Both the position numbers and the translations under genes were made by a program. From positions 12,048-25,905 of the forward strand of contig PXQK01000127.1 of assembly GCA_003022085.1 (NCBI GenBank): 13,858 nt of DNA, read 5' to 3'. The notes under the pieces were generated by a model. That model did not search any database. It saw nothing but the letters and a program-made list of their open reading frames with translations, and was not told the origin of the DNA. This stretch comes from Halobacteriales archaeon QH_10_65_19. Its GTDB lineage: Archaea; Halobacteriota; Halobacteria; Halobacteriales; Haloarculaceae. Positions within the stretch are counted from its first letter, which is position 1, and each line of letters opens with the position of its first letter. Positions 7,498 through 13,845 of the stretch are shown piece by piece.

Positions 7498-9136
7498 GAC
7501 GGCGACAGGGGGACCGCTCACCCCCAGGTCGAGGCGTATCGGCTTCGTTGCGCTGGTGGTCGCGCTGGTCGCACTCGCCGGCGTTGTCGTCGCCGGCAGT
7601 GCGCTGGCCGAGACGACCGCGCCCGACAGCGGCCAGTCCGCGACGCTGGACAGCTACACGGACCCGGGCACGGCCAGCCTGACGATCAACGAAACCAGCC
7701 GCACGGTCGCGGACACCGAACTCGCGCCCGGCGGTTCCACGACCGTCGAGGTGGTCGTTACAACCAAGGACTCGCTCGGATCGGCCGAGCTGTTCGAGAT
7801 AGAGGAGCAGTTCTCGCCGGCGTTCGGGGACGTCGAACTCCAGAACATGGATCCCGGCGGCAGCGCCGGACCGGGCCCGAACAACGAGGAGTTCCTCGCC
7901 ATCTGGAGTACGACAAACGAGACGTACACGCTGACCTACGAGGTGACGCTCCCGGCCGACGCGGAGCCGGGTGACACGTTCACCATCGACGGCACCGTCA
8001 CCACTGGCGACACCTCCGAGCAGCTCCCGAGCGCGACAATCACCGCCTCCGGCGATATCCCTGACGAGACCAGTGTCAGGCTCGAACCCTCCTCGGACTC
8101 CGCCGAACCTGGCGACCAGACCACCTTCGACGTCGTCGTCGAGGGAGCCGGCAACGGTATCGGCGCCTACGACATGACCGTGACTTCGAGCGACGCCAAC
8201 GTCGGCGAGATTGTCGACTACAGCCTCGCAAACGACGCCGCCACCGACAACAGCCAGATCGCTGCCGACGGCTCCAGCGTGGACCTGGACGCCGACCTCA
8301 GTAACACCCACGAGGCCGCCGCCACGGTCACCGTCGCCACCATCACGGTCGAGGCCGGCGAGGAAGGAACGAGTGACTTCGCATTCGACAGCACCGGCGT
8401 CGACGACACCGGCGGGACCAGCTACACGATCGACTCGACCGAAGGGTCGACGCTGACCGTCTCTGAGGAGCCTGATCCGAGTGAGACTGTCAGTCTCTCG
8501 CTGCAGCCGGCAGACAGCGCGGTGCAACCTGGAGCCCAACAGACGTACGAGCTCGTCGTCGAGGGGCCCGCAAACGGTATCGGGAGCTACGATGCCACGA
8601 TCACGGTCGGGGACACCACCGTCGCCGAGATCACCGACGCGAGAGCGTTCCAGACGTCTGTAGGCCTGTTCGACACCACCATCGCTGCCGACGGGAGCTC
8701 CGTCCAGTTTTCAGGTCTGGTTCAGTTCGACGCTGCATCCCAGCTGACGCTTGCAGAGATCGACGTCGCTGCCGCCGACACGACAGGCGAGACGTCACTC
8801 GACCTCTCGGTTGCGGACATCGCCGACAGCAACGCCAGCTCCTACAGGGTCGAGAGTGCGACGGGCGCGACGCTGACCGTCTCCGAAGACGCCGGACCAC
8901 CCCCGCTGCCGGACCAGGACAACGCGCCACAGGACCTCGACGGCGACGGTCTCTACGAGGACGTCAACGGGGACGACCAGTTCTCCATCGCGGACGTCCA
9001 GATCTTCTTCCAGAACCGCGACTCCGACGCCGTCCAGAACAACCCCGAGGCGTTCAACTTCGACGAGACCGACCCGCCTGCGGTGACGATCGGCGATGTT
9101 CAGGCGCTGTTCATCGCCTTCACCCAGAGCAGCTGA
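7469..9136 (+). CDS. Secreted protein with two cohesin-like domains and a C-terminal dockerin-like module
   Basis: The 555-residue product starts with a charged stretch (PRSRRIG) followed by a long hydrophobic segment (residues ~24-47, FVALVVALVALAGVVVAG, ending SALA), a signal peptide or membrane anchor. Residues ~66-195 form a beta-sandwich-like domain (APGGSTTVEVVVTT). Two tandem domains of ~130 residues follow, about 202-332 and 340-474. Both carry a PG(D/A)QxT(F/Y) strand, the motif VVEGxxNGIGxYD, AADGSSV, and end TLTVSE, as cohesin-like domains of haloarchaea do. After a Pro-rich linker, residues 487-555 form a dockerin-like module. The ATG at 7469 is inside the upstream gene, with GAGG six bases before it; the open frame further upstream is antiregister sequence of the beta-helix gene. 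Having both cohesins and a dockerin in one chain suggests a scaffold or self-assembling surface protein. A partner could be the left-edge protein. That interaction is inference. Confidence 0.85.
   Translation: MDRIASSTTETATGGPLTPRSRRIGFVALVVALVALAGVVVAGSALAETTAPDSGQSATLDSYTDPGTASLTINETSRTVADTELAPGGSTTVEVVVTTKDSLGSAELFEIEEQFSPAFGDVELQNMDPGGSAGPGPNNEEFLAIWSTTNETYTLTYEVTLPADAEPGDTFTIDGTVTTGDTSEQLPSATITASGDIPDETSVRLEPSSDSAEPGDQTTFDVVVEGAGNGIGAYDMTVTSSDANVGEIVDYSLANDAATDNSQIAADGSSVDLDADLSNTHEAAATVTVATITVEAGEEGTSDFAFDSTGVDDTGGTSYTIDSTEGSTLTVSEEPDPSETVSLSLQPADSAVQPGAQQTYELVVEGPANGIGSYDATITVGDTTVAEITDARAFQTSVGLFDTTIAADGSSVQFSGLVQFDAASQLTLAEIDVAAADTTGETSLDLSVADIADSNASSYRVESATGATLTVSEDAGPPPLPDQDNAPQDLDGDGLYEDVNGDDQFSIADVQIFFQNRDSDAVQNNPEAFNFDETDPPAVTIGDVQALFIAFTQSS
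8927..9133 (+). other. Dockerin-like calcium-binding module, copy 2
   Basis: The module starts PQDLDGDGLYEDVNGDDQ and ends in IGDVQALFIAFTQSS. The first loop (DVNGDDQFSIADV) keeps most calcium ligands; the second (NFDETDPPAVTIGDV) is partly degenerate. It aligns without gaps to copy 1 at 543-743. Confidence 0.7.
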
Positions 9137-9153
9137 GACCCGGCCTCTGTCAG

Positions 9154-9161
9154 TTTTCTTT
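9154..9161 (+). terminator. T-rich transcription end site after the cohesin gene
   Basis: TTTTCTTT begins 17 bases after the stop codon in otherwise GC-rich DNA. Archaeal transcription commonly ends at such T-rich stretches on the coding strand without a hairpin. Confidence 0.45.
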
Positions 9162-9213
9162 CGCTCCTGCGCTGCTGTGAATAACTGTCAGACAGCAACA
9201 ACACCGACGGCTC

Positions 9214-9248
9214 ATACTGATCCCGAAACTAATCGCAACAATCAGTAT
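9214..9248. repeat. Inverted repeat ATACTGAT/ATCAGTAT between convergent genes
   Basis: The two 8-bp arms (9214-9221 and 9241-9248) are perfectly complementary and separated by 19 bases. The right arm touches the cupin stop codon. A short palindrome, CTGTCAGACAG, lies at 9185-9195. The repeat could act as a transcript-end hairpin for either converging gene. Confidence 0.4.
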
Positions 9249-9625
9249 CAGTCGACGAGTGTGATCTCGTCGTCGCCGGTCGGGACGGCACAGAGGAACG
9301 CCCCCTTTTGGTCGCCCCCGTTGCGGTACCAGTGGACGACGCCGGCCGGAATGTGGAGCGCGTCGCCGGCGCTGACGGTATGCTCGGTGTCGTCGATGCC
9401 GACGACGTACTCGCCCTCGAGGACGTACTGCTCGTGTTCGATCTCGTTGGTGTGCTTCGGGACGCTGCCGCCGGGTGCGAGGGTGAACCGACGGATTGCG
9501 AGGTTCGGTGCCCCGTGGGCCTCGCCGACAAGAACACCTTTCTCCATCCCGTCGGCGGCCCCGACAGACTCGTACTCGATATCCTCGGCACGGCGGATCT
9601 GGGGCGTCGATTGCTGCTCGGACAT
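9248..9625 (-). CDS. Single-domain cupin protein
   Basis: The 125-residue product is a small beta-barrel of the cupin_2 type. Motif 1 is PGGSVPKHTNEIEHEQYVLEGE (residues 51-72) with His58, His64 and Glu65 as probable metal ligands. Motif 2 is GDALHIPAGVVHWYRN (residues 87-102), with His98 as the fourth ligand. The second-position His of the usual HxH is replaced by Asn60, but the HE pair a few residues on is common in this subgroup. The substrate and metal are unknown; such proteins range from isomerases and dioxygenases to sugar- or ligand-binding proteins. The ATG at 9625 is supported by a TATA-like box at 9648-9656, 27 nt upstream, so the message is probably leaderless. It stands alone, convergent with the cohesin gene and behind the oxidoreductase gene on the same strand, but with its own promoter. 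Confidence 0.88.
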   Translation of the reverse strand: MSEQQSTPQIRRAEDIEYESVGAADGMEKGVLVGEAHGAPNLAIRRFTLAPGGSVPKHTNEIEHEQYVLEGEYVVGIDDTEHTVSAGDALHIPAGVVHWYRNGGDQKGAFLCAVPTGDDEITLVD

Positions 9626-9647
9626 ACCCCGAGTACGTGTGCTCCCG

Positions 9648-9656
9648 GTTTATACT
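9648..9656 (-). promoter_or_regulatory. TATA-like box of the cupin gene
   Basis: On the minus strand it reads GAGTATAAAC, centred about 27 nt before the ATG at 9625. This is one of the clearest TATA elements of the window. Confidence 0.6.
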
Positions 9657-9701
9657 CCGGGGAGATTGTACTGATTTGTTACCGCTTGGGAGTTACAATC
9701 C

Positions 9702-9725
9702 GTGGGTTTCAGCCCGTGAAACCAC
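9702..9725. repeat. Strong hairpin between the oxidoreductase and cupin genes
   Basis: GTGGGTTTCA and TGAAACCAC pair over nine bases with one bulged G and a GCCCG loop. On the minus strand it lies about 45 bases after the oxidoreductase stop, so it may mark that transcript's end. Its loop and stem (gtgggtttcagcccgtg) also remind me of hairpins near the ends of haloarchaeal IS200/IS605-type elements, but no transposase or second end is visible here. Confidence 0.4.
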
Positions 9726-9768
9726 TACTTACCGGGTGTGGGCCTGAAAACAGTCACGCACAACCCTA

Positions 9769-11037
9769 TCAGAGCCCGTCCTGATCCTGGAGCAGCGCTC
9801 GCGCGGCGCGGCGGCCGCTGACCATGGCCCCCTGAATCGACGACCACTCGGTGAAATCGCCGGCGACGTACACGTCACCGGCTGGTGCATCGACGGCAGG
9901 GCGGTCCGTCATGAACCCCGGGGGCTGTGCCACCTGCGCGAACTGGATTCGGTCGGTCCGGCGGAGTTCGAGGTTGCCGAAGTTGTTCTCGGGATACCAG
10001 GTTGCAAGCGCCCGTCGGACCTCCGTCGCCAGTTCCTCGTCGCTCGCCTCCTGCTCGCCCAGGAACGTCGCGCTCAGCAGCTGCAGCCCGTCAGGGGCGT
10101 ACTCCGGGGCAACCGCGGACATGGGCGCGACCTGGTTCGGGCGGTCGTCGGCGGCGTTGAGCACCAGGCGGCCGTCGGTGCCAAGCTGCTGGGTCGTCGG
10201 GAGCGCGAACTGCTGGGTGACGCAGCTCCGACCCGCTGTGGGGACGCCACAGCCAGTCAGGTCACCAGCGGTGGCGGGATCGGTCGCAACCACCGCCGCG
10301 TCCGCCGTTACCGACTCGCCAGGTGTCTCGACTGCCACGCCCTCCCCGTTGGACTGCACGTCTGAGACCCGTTTCCCCGTCTCGACGGTCACGCCGGCGT
10401 CCCGCCCGGACGCCGCAATCTGGTCCGGGATCGCGCTCATGCCGTCGGCCGGGACGGCGATGTCGCCGGCCGCGAGCACCTTGAACGTGTACTCGAAGAC
10501 GAAGCGGGAGGTCGAGAGCGAGCGGTCGAGCGTGATGCCGCCGTAGAACGGCGCCGCGAAGTTGCGGACGAACCGCTCGGAGAACCCACGCTCGGCGAGA
10601 GACCCCGCAATGGTGGCGTCGTCGCGGTCGAACAGCGCGGCGTGGGGCGTCCGGGAGAGTTCGTACCGCAGGCGGAGCACCCTGAGCTTGTCCCACAGCG
10701 TCACCTCCCGGTTGAACACCGTCGCGGTGAGCGCACGCGGGTCACCCAGTGGGTCCGCGAGGACGCTCCGTTTGCCCGGGCGGGCGAGGACTGCGCCGGG
10801 TCTGAACCGACGCAGCGAGAGCGCATCGAGATCCAGTTCCGCGCGGACGGCGGGGTAGGCCGTGAACAGGACCTGGAACCCACGGTCGAAGGTAAATCCG
10901 CCCTCGCGGACGCTCCGGACCCGTCCCCCAACAGACTCCTCCTGCTCGAACAGCGTCACGTCTGCTCCCTCGGCTGCCAGCTTCCGGGCGGCCACCAGCC
11001 CCGCGAGGCCGCCGCCAGCGACGACGACATCGGTCAT
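9769..11037 (-). CDS. FAD-dependent oxidoreductase of the amine oxidase / carotenoid desaturase-like family
   Basis: The 422-residue product opens with a dinucleotide-binding fold: TDVVVAGGGLAGLVAARKLA (Gly8-Gly13), Glu31 at the end of strand two to hold the ribose, then VGGRVRS (Gly37, Gly38, Arg39), the FAD motif of this superfamily. The C-terminus has VYVAGDFTEWSSIQGAMVSG, the second FAD-contacting motif with its Gly-Asp pair. Known members include protoporphyrinogen oxidase, phytoene desaturases and monoamine oxidases; nothing visible decides between them, and generic haloarchaeal paralogues of unknown substrate are common. It is soluble, with no membrane segment. The ATG at 11037 was chosen because the GGG motif follows at once and a TATA-like box (11061-11067) lies 27 nt upstream; the frame is open to 11274 but that extension is low-value sequence. 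It is divergent from the HTH-10 regulator across 100 bp, so the regulator may control it. Confidence 0.88.
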   Translation of the reverse strand: MTDVVVAGGGLAGLVAARKLAAEGADVTLFEQEESVGGRVRSVREGGFTFDRGFQVLFTAYPAVRAELDLDALSLRRFRPGAVLARPGKRSVLADPLGDPRALTATVFNREVTLWDKLRVLRLRYELSRTPHAALFDRDDATIAGSLAERGFSERFVRNFAAPFYGGITLDRSLSTSRFVFEYTFKVLAAGDIAVPADGMSAIPDQIAASGRDAGVTVETGKRVSDVQSNGEGVAVETPGESVTADAAVVATDPATAGDLTGCGVPTAGRSCVTQQFALPTTQQLGTDGRLVLNAADDRPNQVAPMSAVAPEYAPDGLQLLSATFLGEQEASDEELATEVRRALATWYPENNFGNLELRRTDRIQFAQVAQPPGFMTDRPAVDAPAGDVYVAGDFTEWSSIQGAMVSGRRAARALLQDQDGL

Positions 11038-11060
11038 ATCGGGGCAGTTGTGCGCCACGA

Positions 11061-11067
11061 TTAAAAC
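11061..11067 (-). promoter_or_regulatory. TATA-like box of the FAD oxidoreductase gene
   Basis: On the minus strand it reads GTTTTAA, centred 27 nt before the ATG at 11037. It lies in the 100-bp gap shared with the divergent HTH-10 gene. Confidence 0.55.
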
Positions 11068-11137
11068 GGCACCGAGCGAGGGCCGAACCCCGGTTCCGCC
11101 AGTCTCAAGACGCGGGCGGTCCCAGATACACCGAGGA

Positions 11138-11773
11138 ATGTCCTCCGGAATCCGCGCAACGATACGGTTCTCTGCTCCGGGCGAATGTCCGGTCGTGTCT
11201 GCGAGCACGGCGGCGGACGCTGCCGTCACGCAGGTCTCGACGAGCGTCGCCAGGCCCGGGGTGGCGGGCGTCACGGAGTTTCTGGCGCCGGCGGGGCTGT
11301 CGGAGACCGAGGAGATTGAGCCTGTCTTCCCGTACGGCGACAGGATCGTCTACCGGGTGCGACACGACGGTGAAGAACGCTGCCCCTGCGAGTGTCTGGG
11401 CCGGTTCGGGGTGCCGGTCCACCGGTACGAGGTGGCGGAGGGATATCTGACGGTCGTGTTCCACGCCGGCGAGTTCAACCGCCTCCAGGAGGTTGTCGCC
11501 GAACTCCGGGACCGCTACCCACCGATCGACGTACAGCAACTCCTGCGGCCGCCGCTCGACGGGTCGCCGGAGGACAGGGTCTTCGTCAACCGCGCCAGAC
11601 TCACCGACAGACAGCGTCAGGTTCTCGAGCGCGCCTACGAGATGGGGTATTTCGAGCGCCCGAAGCGGGCGAATGCGACGGAGGTCGCCGAGGACCTCGG
11701 GATCGCACAGTCGACGTTCACGGAACACCTGATGACGGCACAACGCAAGCTCCTTGGGGATGTCCTGGACTGA
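11138..11773 (+). CDS. HTH-10 (bacterio-opsin activator-like) transcription regulator
   Basis: The 211-residue product ends in the HTH-10 DNA-binding domain typical of haloarchaeal Bat-like regulators (about residues 155-211): LTDRQRQVLERAYEMGYFE, then KRANATEVAEDLGIAQSTF and TEHLMTAQRKLL. The N-terminal ~150 residues look like the sensor-like domain common in this group, with a C-P-C-E-C cluster at Cys82, Cys84 and Cys86 and Cys17 further up, which could bind metal or sense redox state. The ATG at 11138 gives the family-like beginning SSGIRATIRF. No clear TATA box or Shine-Dalgarno stands at the usual distance, so the start is less certain than the others. It is divergent from the FAD oxidoreductase, a possible target, and its stop is two bases from the stop of the convergent zinc-ribbon gene. 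The effector is unknown. Confidence 0.88.
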   Translation: MSSGIRATIRFSAPGECPVVSASTAADAAVTQVSTSVARPGVAGVTEFLAPAGLSETEEIEPVFPYGDRIVYRVRHDGEERCPCECLGRFGVPVHRYEVAEGYLTVVFHAGEFNRLQEVVAELRDRYPPIDVQQLLRPPLDGSPEDRVFVNRARLTDRQRQVLERAYEMGYFERPKRANATEVAEDLGIAQSTFTEHLMTAQRKLLGDVLD

Positions 11774-11775
11774 TA

Positions 11776-11910
11776 CTACTGTCCGAAATCCGTCTCGGAA
11801 GCCTCGGCTGCACAGACCGGGCACCCGTTGTTCAGTATCGCCTCACGCATTGATTCGTTGACCGCTATCTGCTGTCCGCACTCGCTGCATGTGAACTCCT
11901 GTTTGTTCAT
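11776..11910 (-). CDS. 44-residue zinc-ribbon protein
   Basis: This tiny protein has two CxxC knuckles, Cys8-x2-Cys11 (CSECG) and Cys30-x2-Cys33 (CPVC), spaced as in a one-zinc ribbon, and otherwise little more than MREAILNNG between them. Very similar 40-50 residue proteins are common in haloarchaea (I recall them as the DUF7560 zinc-ribbon type); their role is unknown, with nucleic-acid or protein binding the usual guess. The start at 11910 is preferred: the only longer in-frame ATG (12018) lies upstream of the TATA box at 12002-12011 and so would not be transcribed. This puts a leader of about 65-75 nt before the ATG, with GAGAGG ten bases upstream as a possible ribosome site. The leader start has a small CTTCG/CGAAG stem (11971-11991). 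It converges on the HTH-10 gene with a two-base gap. Confidence 0.82.
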   Translation of the reverse strand: MNKQEFTCSECGQQIAVNESMREAILNNGCPVCAAEASETDFGQ

Positions 11911-12001
11911 TGCTAAACTGCCTCTCGGCCGTGCGCTGCCCGACACTGACTCTCTGCCTCGTGTAGGCTCCTTCGCTTTCAGCCCCCGAAGAGATTGTCC
12001 C

Positions 12002-12011
12002 AGTATATACG
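12002..12011 (-). promoter_or_regulatory. TATA-like box of the zinc-ribbon gene
   Basis: On the minus strand it reads CGTATATACT. It lies about 96 nt before the ATG at 11910, which implies a leadered mRNA, unlike most genes here. Confidence 0.5.
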
Positions 12012-12085
12012 GGCTCATTCAAGTTTACGCGATCGACCCGGAGTGCTGTCGGTCGAGTTATCCGACTGCGAGTGATCGCTACCCC

Positions 12086-12091
12086 TTTATT
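12086..12091 (+). promoter_or_regulatory. TATA-like box of the small membrane protein gene
   Basis: TTTATT is centred 26 nt before the ATG at 12114, so the transcript is probably leaderless. This also argues against the in-frame start at 12072, which lies before the box. Confidence 0.55.
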
Positions 12092-12113
12092 CGCGCCAGG
12101 AGAACAACCACGT

Positions 12114-12302
12114 ATGTACCTGCCCTCCCTGGACCGGTTCGACCTTGCCGCAGTGCTGGCGGCGCTCGGACTGCTCGCCTTCGGGTACCTCATCTACCCG
12201 ATCCACCTCGTCCAGGTAGCCGTCTGGCTCACGATCTTCACTATTTCTGTTGGTTGGCTAACATTTTTTCTCTGGAAGTGGATGTACGATATCGACCTCT
12301 GA
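12114..12302 (+). CDS. 62-residue membrane protein with two helices
   Basis: The product begins MYLPSLDRFDLAAVLAALG and consists almost wholly of two hydrophobic segments, about residues 11-28 and 33-55, joined by a short turn (YPIHL) that keeps both ends on the same side; the end is KWMYDIDL. The Trp- and Phe-rich second helix and short polar ends suggest a helical hairpin in the cytoplasmic membrane. I do not recognise a family with certainty. Support for a real gene comes from the well-spaced TATA-like box, the clear membrane topology and the codon use. The following DUF5789-like gene starts 39 bases downstream on the same strand, so they may share a transcript. Confidence 0.75.
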   Translation: MYLPSLDRFDLAAVLAALGLLAFGYLIYPIHLVQVAVWLTIFTISVGWLTFFLWKWMYDIDL

Positions 12303-12308
12303 CGTTGG

Positions 12309-12314
12309 TTTTTT
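12309..12314 (+). promoter_or_regulatory. T-run: possible terminator and/or promoter box
   Basis: Six T residues lie seven bases after the membrane-protein stop and about 30 bases before the next ATG. They could end the first transcript, or act as a weak TATA-like element for the second gene, or both. Confidence 0.3.
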
Positions 12315-12341
12315 CGGGGTGGCGGTGCAGCACACAGGTAA

Positions 12342-12671
12342 ATGGGAGTTCGGCCACCCGCGAACGACACCGACGACGAACCCGACGTCGTCGAGTTCGG
12401 GATCGCCGCGCTCGATGCACGTCTCGAGGACTGTGACGTTTCCTTCCCGGCGAGTACCGCCGAATTGGAGGCAGCCCACGGTGACCTCAGCGTCTCTGTG
12501 GATCCGGCCGGGCACGAGATCACGCTCCGTGAGGCGCTTGCCGAGTGCGAGAACACCGAGTTCGATTCGCGTCGGGACATGCTCAACGCGTTACACCCGG
12601 TCTTCGAACGGAAACGCGAGAAGTACTCCGGCGGGCTGTTCGGCACGCTCCGGTCGCTCGTCCCGTTCTAA
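12342..12671 (+). CDS. Small acidic protein, DUF5789-like
   Basis: The 109-residue product has an acidic, disordered-looking start (NDTDDEPDVVEF). A predicted alpha/beta core follows: FGIAALDARLEDCDVSFPAS, TAELEAAHGDLSV, ALAECENTEFDSRRDMLNAL. The basic, amphipathic end (KREKYSGGLFGTLRSLVPF) could touch a membrane or partner. The layout resembles the small haloarchaeal DUF5789 proteins as I remember them; that assignment is tentative and no function is known. The ATG at 12342 has no Shine-Dalgarno, which fits a leaderless or read-through message. Its TAA overlaps the TAG of the convergent aglJ gene by four bases (12668-12671). Confidence 0.72.
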   Translation: MGVRPPANDTDDEPDVVEFGIAALDARLEDCDVSFPASTAELEAAHGDLSVSVDPAGHEITLREALAECENTEFDSRRDMLNALHPVFERKREKYSGGLFGTLRSLVPF

Positions 12672-13813
12672 GCGTCGTCCCCGTCGCCCCCGTCGGGCTC
12701 CTCAGCGGCGGACTCCGAGCGGTCGCCCACACCCCGCCGAGTCGAGCGGTTGCCGTCCCCTCGCGGGGCCGTCTCGACAGCTTCCGGCTGCTCGCTGTCG
12801 CGCGACTCGCGGGCCGACTGCGTCCCGCCAGCAGCCGATCCCTCCCTGGCTGTGGAGGCGATAGCCCCGTCAACGCCCGTGGATTCGATCGCCTCGAGCC
12901 GTTCGTCGATGCGTTCGATCCGACGGCCCTGCCGCCGGTTGGCTGTCACGATCAGGTCAGACAGCACACCGAACATGATCAGCTGGATCCCGAACAGGAG
13001 CGACACGCCCGAGGCAAGCGCGATCACTTCGTGTGAGACGCCGCGGACGAAGTACCGATAGGCGACGAACCCTGCGAGAAACACCCCGGTGACGGCGCTG
13101 ACGACGCCCAGGCTGCCGAAGTAGAAGATCGGGTTGTTGGTCCGGGCCATCTGGTAGAGCCGCAGGATGATGTTTCCGCCGTCGCGGAACGGACGGAGGT
13201 TCGTCTCCGACTCCTCGGGCCGTGGCTCGTACGTAATCGGCACCACTGCCGTCGTGACATCGTGTTTGACACACTCGACGGACATCTCCGTCTCGATACC
13301 GAATCTGTCGGCCGACAGCTGGAGCCGCTCGAAGGACCGGCGGGTGAACGCGCGGTAGCCGCTGAGGATATCCTGCATGTCCCGGCCGTGGATGAACCGG
13401 AACGCCCGGTTGATGATCCGGTTGCCGATCTTGTTGAGGCGGGTCATTGCGCCGGGCCGCATATCCGCGAACCGGTCGCCGATGACGTGGTCGACCTCGC
13501 CGGCGAGCAGCGGGTCGAGCAGCCGGTCGGCCTCCTCGGGTCGGTACGTGGAGTCGCCGTCGACCAGCAACACGTAGGGCTGGTCGATCAGCCCGACGGC
13601 CTCCCGGACCGCCTGGCCCTTGCCACTGTGGCTCTGCTGGACTACCTTGGCCCCCTCGTCGCGCGCGATCTCCTGTGTGCCATCTGTTGACCCGCCGTCG
13701 ATCACGAGTATCTGCTCGAACCCCTCCGCACGGAAGCGATCGACGACCCCGCCGATCGTTTCGGCCTCGTTGTAGGTCGGGATCAGCACACAGACCACGT
13801 CGTACTCGTCCAT
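12668..13813 (-). CDS. aglJ: AglJ-type dolichyl-phosphate hexosyltransferase (S-layer glycoprotein N-glycosylation), with extended C-terminal tail
   Basis: AglJ loads the first hexose onto dolichyl phosphate to start the N-linked glycan later placed on the S-layer glycoprotein. The 381-residue product has a GT-A family 2 domain at the cytoplasmic N-terminus: VCVLIPTYNEAETIGGVV, the nucleotide-binding VIDGGSTDGT (residues 37-46), SGKGQAVREA, and the metal-binding Asp85-Gly86-Asp87. Later motifs GDRFADM and DILSGYRAFTR (148-158), and RPEESETNL (198-206), match my memory of Haloferax AglJ closely. Two membrane segments follow (about 229-257 and 263-290), also as in AglJ. Oddly, a hydrophilic Ser/Glu/Arg-rich tail of about 90 residues follows, where the Haloferax protein, from memory, ends shortly after the second helix. 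The ATG at 13813 lies 29 nt from a TATA-like box (13838-13845), so the mRNA is leaderless. The export of glycosylated surface proteins fits the nearby secreted beta-helix and cohesin proteins, but there is no operon link. Confidence 0.9.
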   Translation of the reverse strand: MDEYDVVCVLIPTYNEAETIGGVVDRFRAEGFEQILVIDGGSTDGTQEIARDEGAKVVQQSHSGKGQAVREAVGLIDQPYVLLVDGDSTYRPEEADRLLDPLLAGEVDHVIGDRFADMRPGAMTRLNKIGNRIINRAFRFIHGRDMQDILSGYRAFTRRSFERLQLSADRFGIETEMSVECVKHDVTTAVVPITYEPRPEESETNLRPFRDGGNIILRLYQMARTNNPIFYFGSLGVVSAVTGVFLAGFVAYRYFVRGVSHEVIALASGVSLLFGIQLIMFGVLSDLIVTANRRQGRRIERIDERLEAIESTGVDGAIASTAREGSAAGGTQSARESRDSEQPEAVETAPRGDGNRSTRRGVGDRSESAAEEPDGGDGDDA

Positions 13814-13837
13814 CGTGTGCTACTAAGCCGTGTTCCC

Positions 13838-13845
13838 GTTAAAAG
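13838..13845 (-). promoter_or_regulatory. TATA-like box of aglJ
   Basis: On the minus strand it reads CTTTTAAC, centred 29 nt before the ATG at 13813. The spacing is the same as at the methyltransferase promoter. Confidence 0.55.

Noticed and set aside
7484..8539. A 351-residue open frame antisense to the cohesin gene.
   Set aside because: The Val/Gly/Arg-rich content mirrors the cohesin coding strand and shows no domain.
11038..11274. An N-terminal extension of the FAD oxidoreductase.
   Set aside because: It crosses its own promoter box and the divergent regulator's start; the nucleotide-binding motif begins right after the ATG at 11037.
11911..12018. A longer start (ATG at 12018) for the zinc-ribbon protein.
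   Set aside because: This ATG lies upstream of the TATA-like box at 12002-12011 and the added residues are basic and unlike the family.
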